From the NCBI GenBank assembly GCA_942492055.1, contig CALODP010000019.1:558001-622000 (forward strand): DNA of 64,000 nt, written 5' to 3'. Below the pieces are notes generated by a model that saw only the letters and a program-made list of their open reading frames with translations, was not told the origin of the DNA and made no database searches. Source of the stretch: CALODP01 sp942492055. GTDB taxonomy: Bacteria; Bacteroidota; Ignavibacteria; Ignavibacteriales; Melioribacteraceae. Of the stretch, positions 63,097 through 64,000 are shown in pieces. How positions within the stretch are numbered: position 1 is the first letter of the stretch; each line of letters starts with the position of its first letter. Position numbers and translations under genes: made by a program.

Positions 63097-63936
63097 ATGA
63101 TTAGTAAACTATACGCCATATTAAAACTCAGTCGACCACTCAATTGCATTATTACCTTTTTGGTGATTTTGGTTGCCTACGTGATCTGCGCAGATGACTT
63201 TATTCTAACCACAGGAATACTTGCCGGTATTGCAGGGCTTTTTTCTGCTGCCGGAGGTAATGTGATCAACGACTATTTCGATATTGAGATTGATAGAATC
63301 AATCGCCCCGATAGAGCGCTTCCGTCAAATATTATTAGCCCCAATTGTGCATTGATTGTTTACTCAATCTACATTATTGCGAGCCTCTTGGTTGCTTCTC
63401 TTATCGGATTAATTCCGTTTGGAATAGTAGCTCTGGCAAATATTATTCTCTTCTTCTATTCGAAAAATCTAAAACGCGTTCCTTTGATTGGGAATATCAC
63501 TGTCGCATTCTTTACAGGATTAGCCTTTGTTTTCGGAGGTGTTGCCGCTACAAATCCACTTTCGGCAATAATACCGGCTATATTCGCGTTCCTGGTTAAC
63601 CTGATCAGGGAAATGGTAAAAGACATTCAAGATATAGAGGGAGATAGAAAAGAAAACGCAATTACTTTCCCAATCAAATACGGAATTACAAAGACAATAC
63701 TTCTCATAAAATCTTTTTCTCTTCTTCTTATACTTGTTACCCTGATTCCCTATATATTTGAGTTCTACAAAATTGAGTTCTTTTTGATAATTATGGTATT
63801 GGTTAATCCTATCTTCCTATACCTTTTCAAGAATATCGATTCATTTACGAAAAGAAACAGACTAAACCTGCTTAGCAACTTACTCAAGATCAGTATGCTC
63901 TTTGGATTGCTAGCTATTTATATGGGAAATATTTGA
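63097..63936 (+). CDS. UbiA-family prenyltransferase (GGGP/menaquinone type)
   Basis: This 279-residue integral membrane protein has about eight to nine helices. The two Asp-rich motifs that bind the prenyl diphosphate are NVINDYFDIEIDRINRPDRALP (abbreviated) and KDIQDIEGDRKENAITFP. Members attach a prenyl chain to an aromatic ring (menaquinone) or to glycerol phosphate. The NDYFDxEIDxIN pattern fits the geranylgeranylglycerol-phosphate group common in Bacteroidota, but a quinone function is possible. It follows the BamA-like gene after 6 bases. Confidence 0.83.
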   Translation: MISKLYAILKLSRPLNCIITFLVILVAYVICADDFILTTGILAGIAGLFSAAGGNVINDYFDIEIDRINRPDRALPSNIISPNCALIVYSIYIIASLLVASLIGLIPFGIVALANIILFFYSKNLKRVPLIGNITVAFFTGLAFVFGGVAATNPLSAIIPAIFAFLVNLIREMVKDIQDIEGDRKENAITFPIKYGITKTILLIKSFSLLLILVTLIPYIFEFYKIEFFLIIMVLVNPIFLYLFKNIDSFTKRNRLNLLSNLLKISMLFGLLAIYMGNI

Positions 63937-63937
63937 A

Positions 63938-64000
63938 ATGACTTTAAAGGAATATGACAATTCGTTTTTATGCGATAATATAAAAACTATTGCCGGTGTC
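63938..64000 (+). CDS. rnhB: Probable ribonuclease HII, N-terminal fragment
   Basis: A reading frame begins at the ATG 63938, one base after the UbiA stop, and runs off the window after 21 codons. The residues MTLKEYDNSFLCDNIKTIAGV resemble the start of bacterial RNase HII, where IAGVDEaGRG follows immediately. Only the last few residues (IAGV) are informative, so the call is tentative. Confidence 0.5.
   Translation, partial: MTLKEYDNSFLCDNIKTIAGV

Overview
This is a 64 kb, AT-rich, gene-dense stretch of a bacterial chromosome. No rRNA, tRNA, CRISPR array or phage module was found. The gene families point to the Bacteroidota/Chlorobiota/Ignavibacteriota superphylum, most likely an anaerobic or facultative member of Ignavibacteria. 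The evidence is TonB-dependent receptors with carboxypeptidase-like N-terminal domains, a DUF4249 lipoprotein beside one of them, PEGA/beta-propeller lipoproteins, a GWxTD-domain protein, a UbiA prenyltransferase of the GGGP-synthase type, FeoAB, and a B12-dependent methylmalonyl-CoA mutase small subunit. This placement is inference; no marker gene was compared with a database.

Layout. 0-7 kb: methylmalonyl-CoA mutase small subunit (cut by the window edge), then a receptor/DUF4249/PEGA-propeller cell-surface cassette. 7-10.3 kb: an SDR oxidoreductase and a GH20 hexosaminidase. 10.4-10.8 kb: an array of 21-bp repeats. 10.9-15.2 kb: RlpA-like lipoprotein, small conserved proteins (DUF6132, DUF1858, DUF971), a TlpA-like protein with a broken CxxC, and a dGTPase homologue lacking its N-terminal HD half. 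15.2-17.2 kb: a cysE-cysK operon preceded by a previously untracked 26-codon leader ORF ending in five consecutive Cys codons. 17.2-24.2 kb: an iron-uptake block (two copies of one palindromic promoter/operator, a remnant of a TonB receptor, tandem-domain FeoA, FeoB, a TM1266-like regulator, a TonB receptor, a DMT permease). 24.2-34.7 kb: M28 peptidase, leuS, serS, a heterodimeric ABC exporter and fbp.

34.8-36.8 kb holds a second 21-bp-period array split by a complete IS256-family element. The 8-bp target duplication is intact, and removing the element restores both the 21-bp register and a roughly 205-codon reading frame. 37-43.7 kb: Rrf2 regulator, methyltransferase, ferredoxin-like protein, NatAB-type ABC exporter, M13 peptidase. 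43.8-53.3 kb: outer-membrane barrel, aroK-aroB, uvrA, histidine phosphatase, ECF sigma factor with a small membrane partner, alaS. 53.5-64 kb: a second ECF sigma/RskA-type anti-sigma pair, PspC protein, 5-formyl-THF cyclo-ligase, a yeast-type cytosine deaminase, rimO, GWxTD protein, PfkB kinase, BamA/TamA-like protein, UbiA and the start of a probable rnhB.

The most interesting items are the poly-cysteine leader peptide upstream of cysE with a plausible Shine-Dalgarno-sequestering partner, the related 21-bp-period repeat arrays at two loci, and the duplicated palindromic promoter with a receptor remnant next to feoAB.
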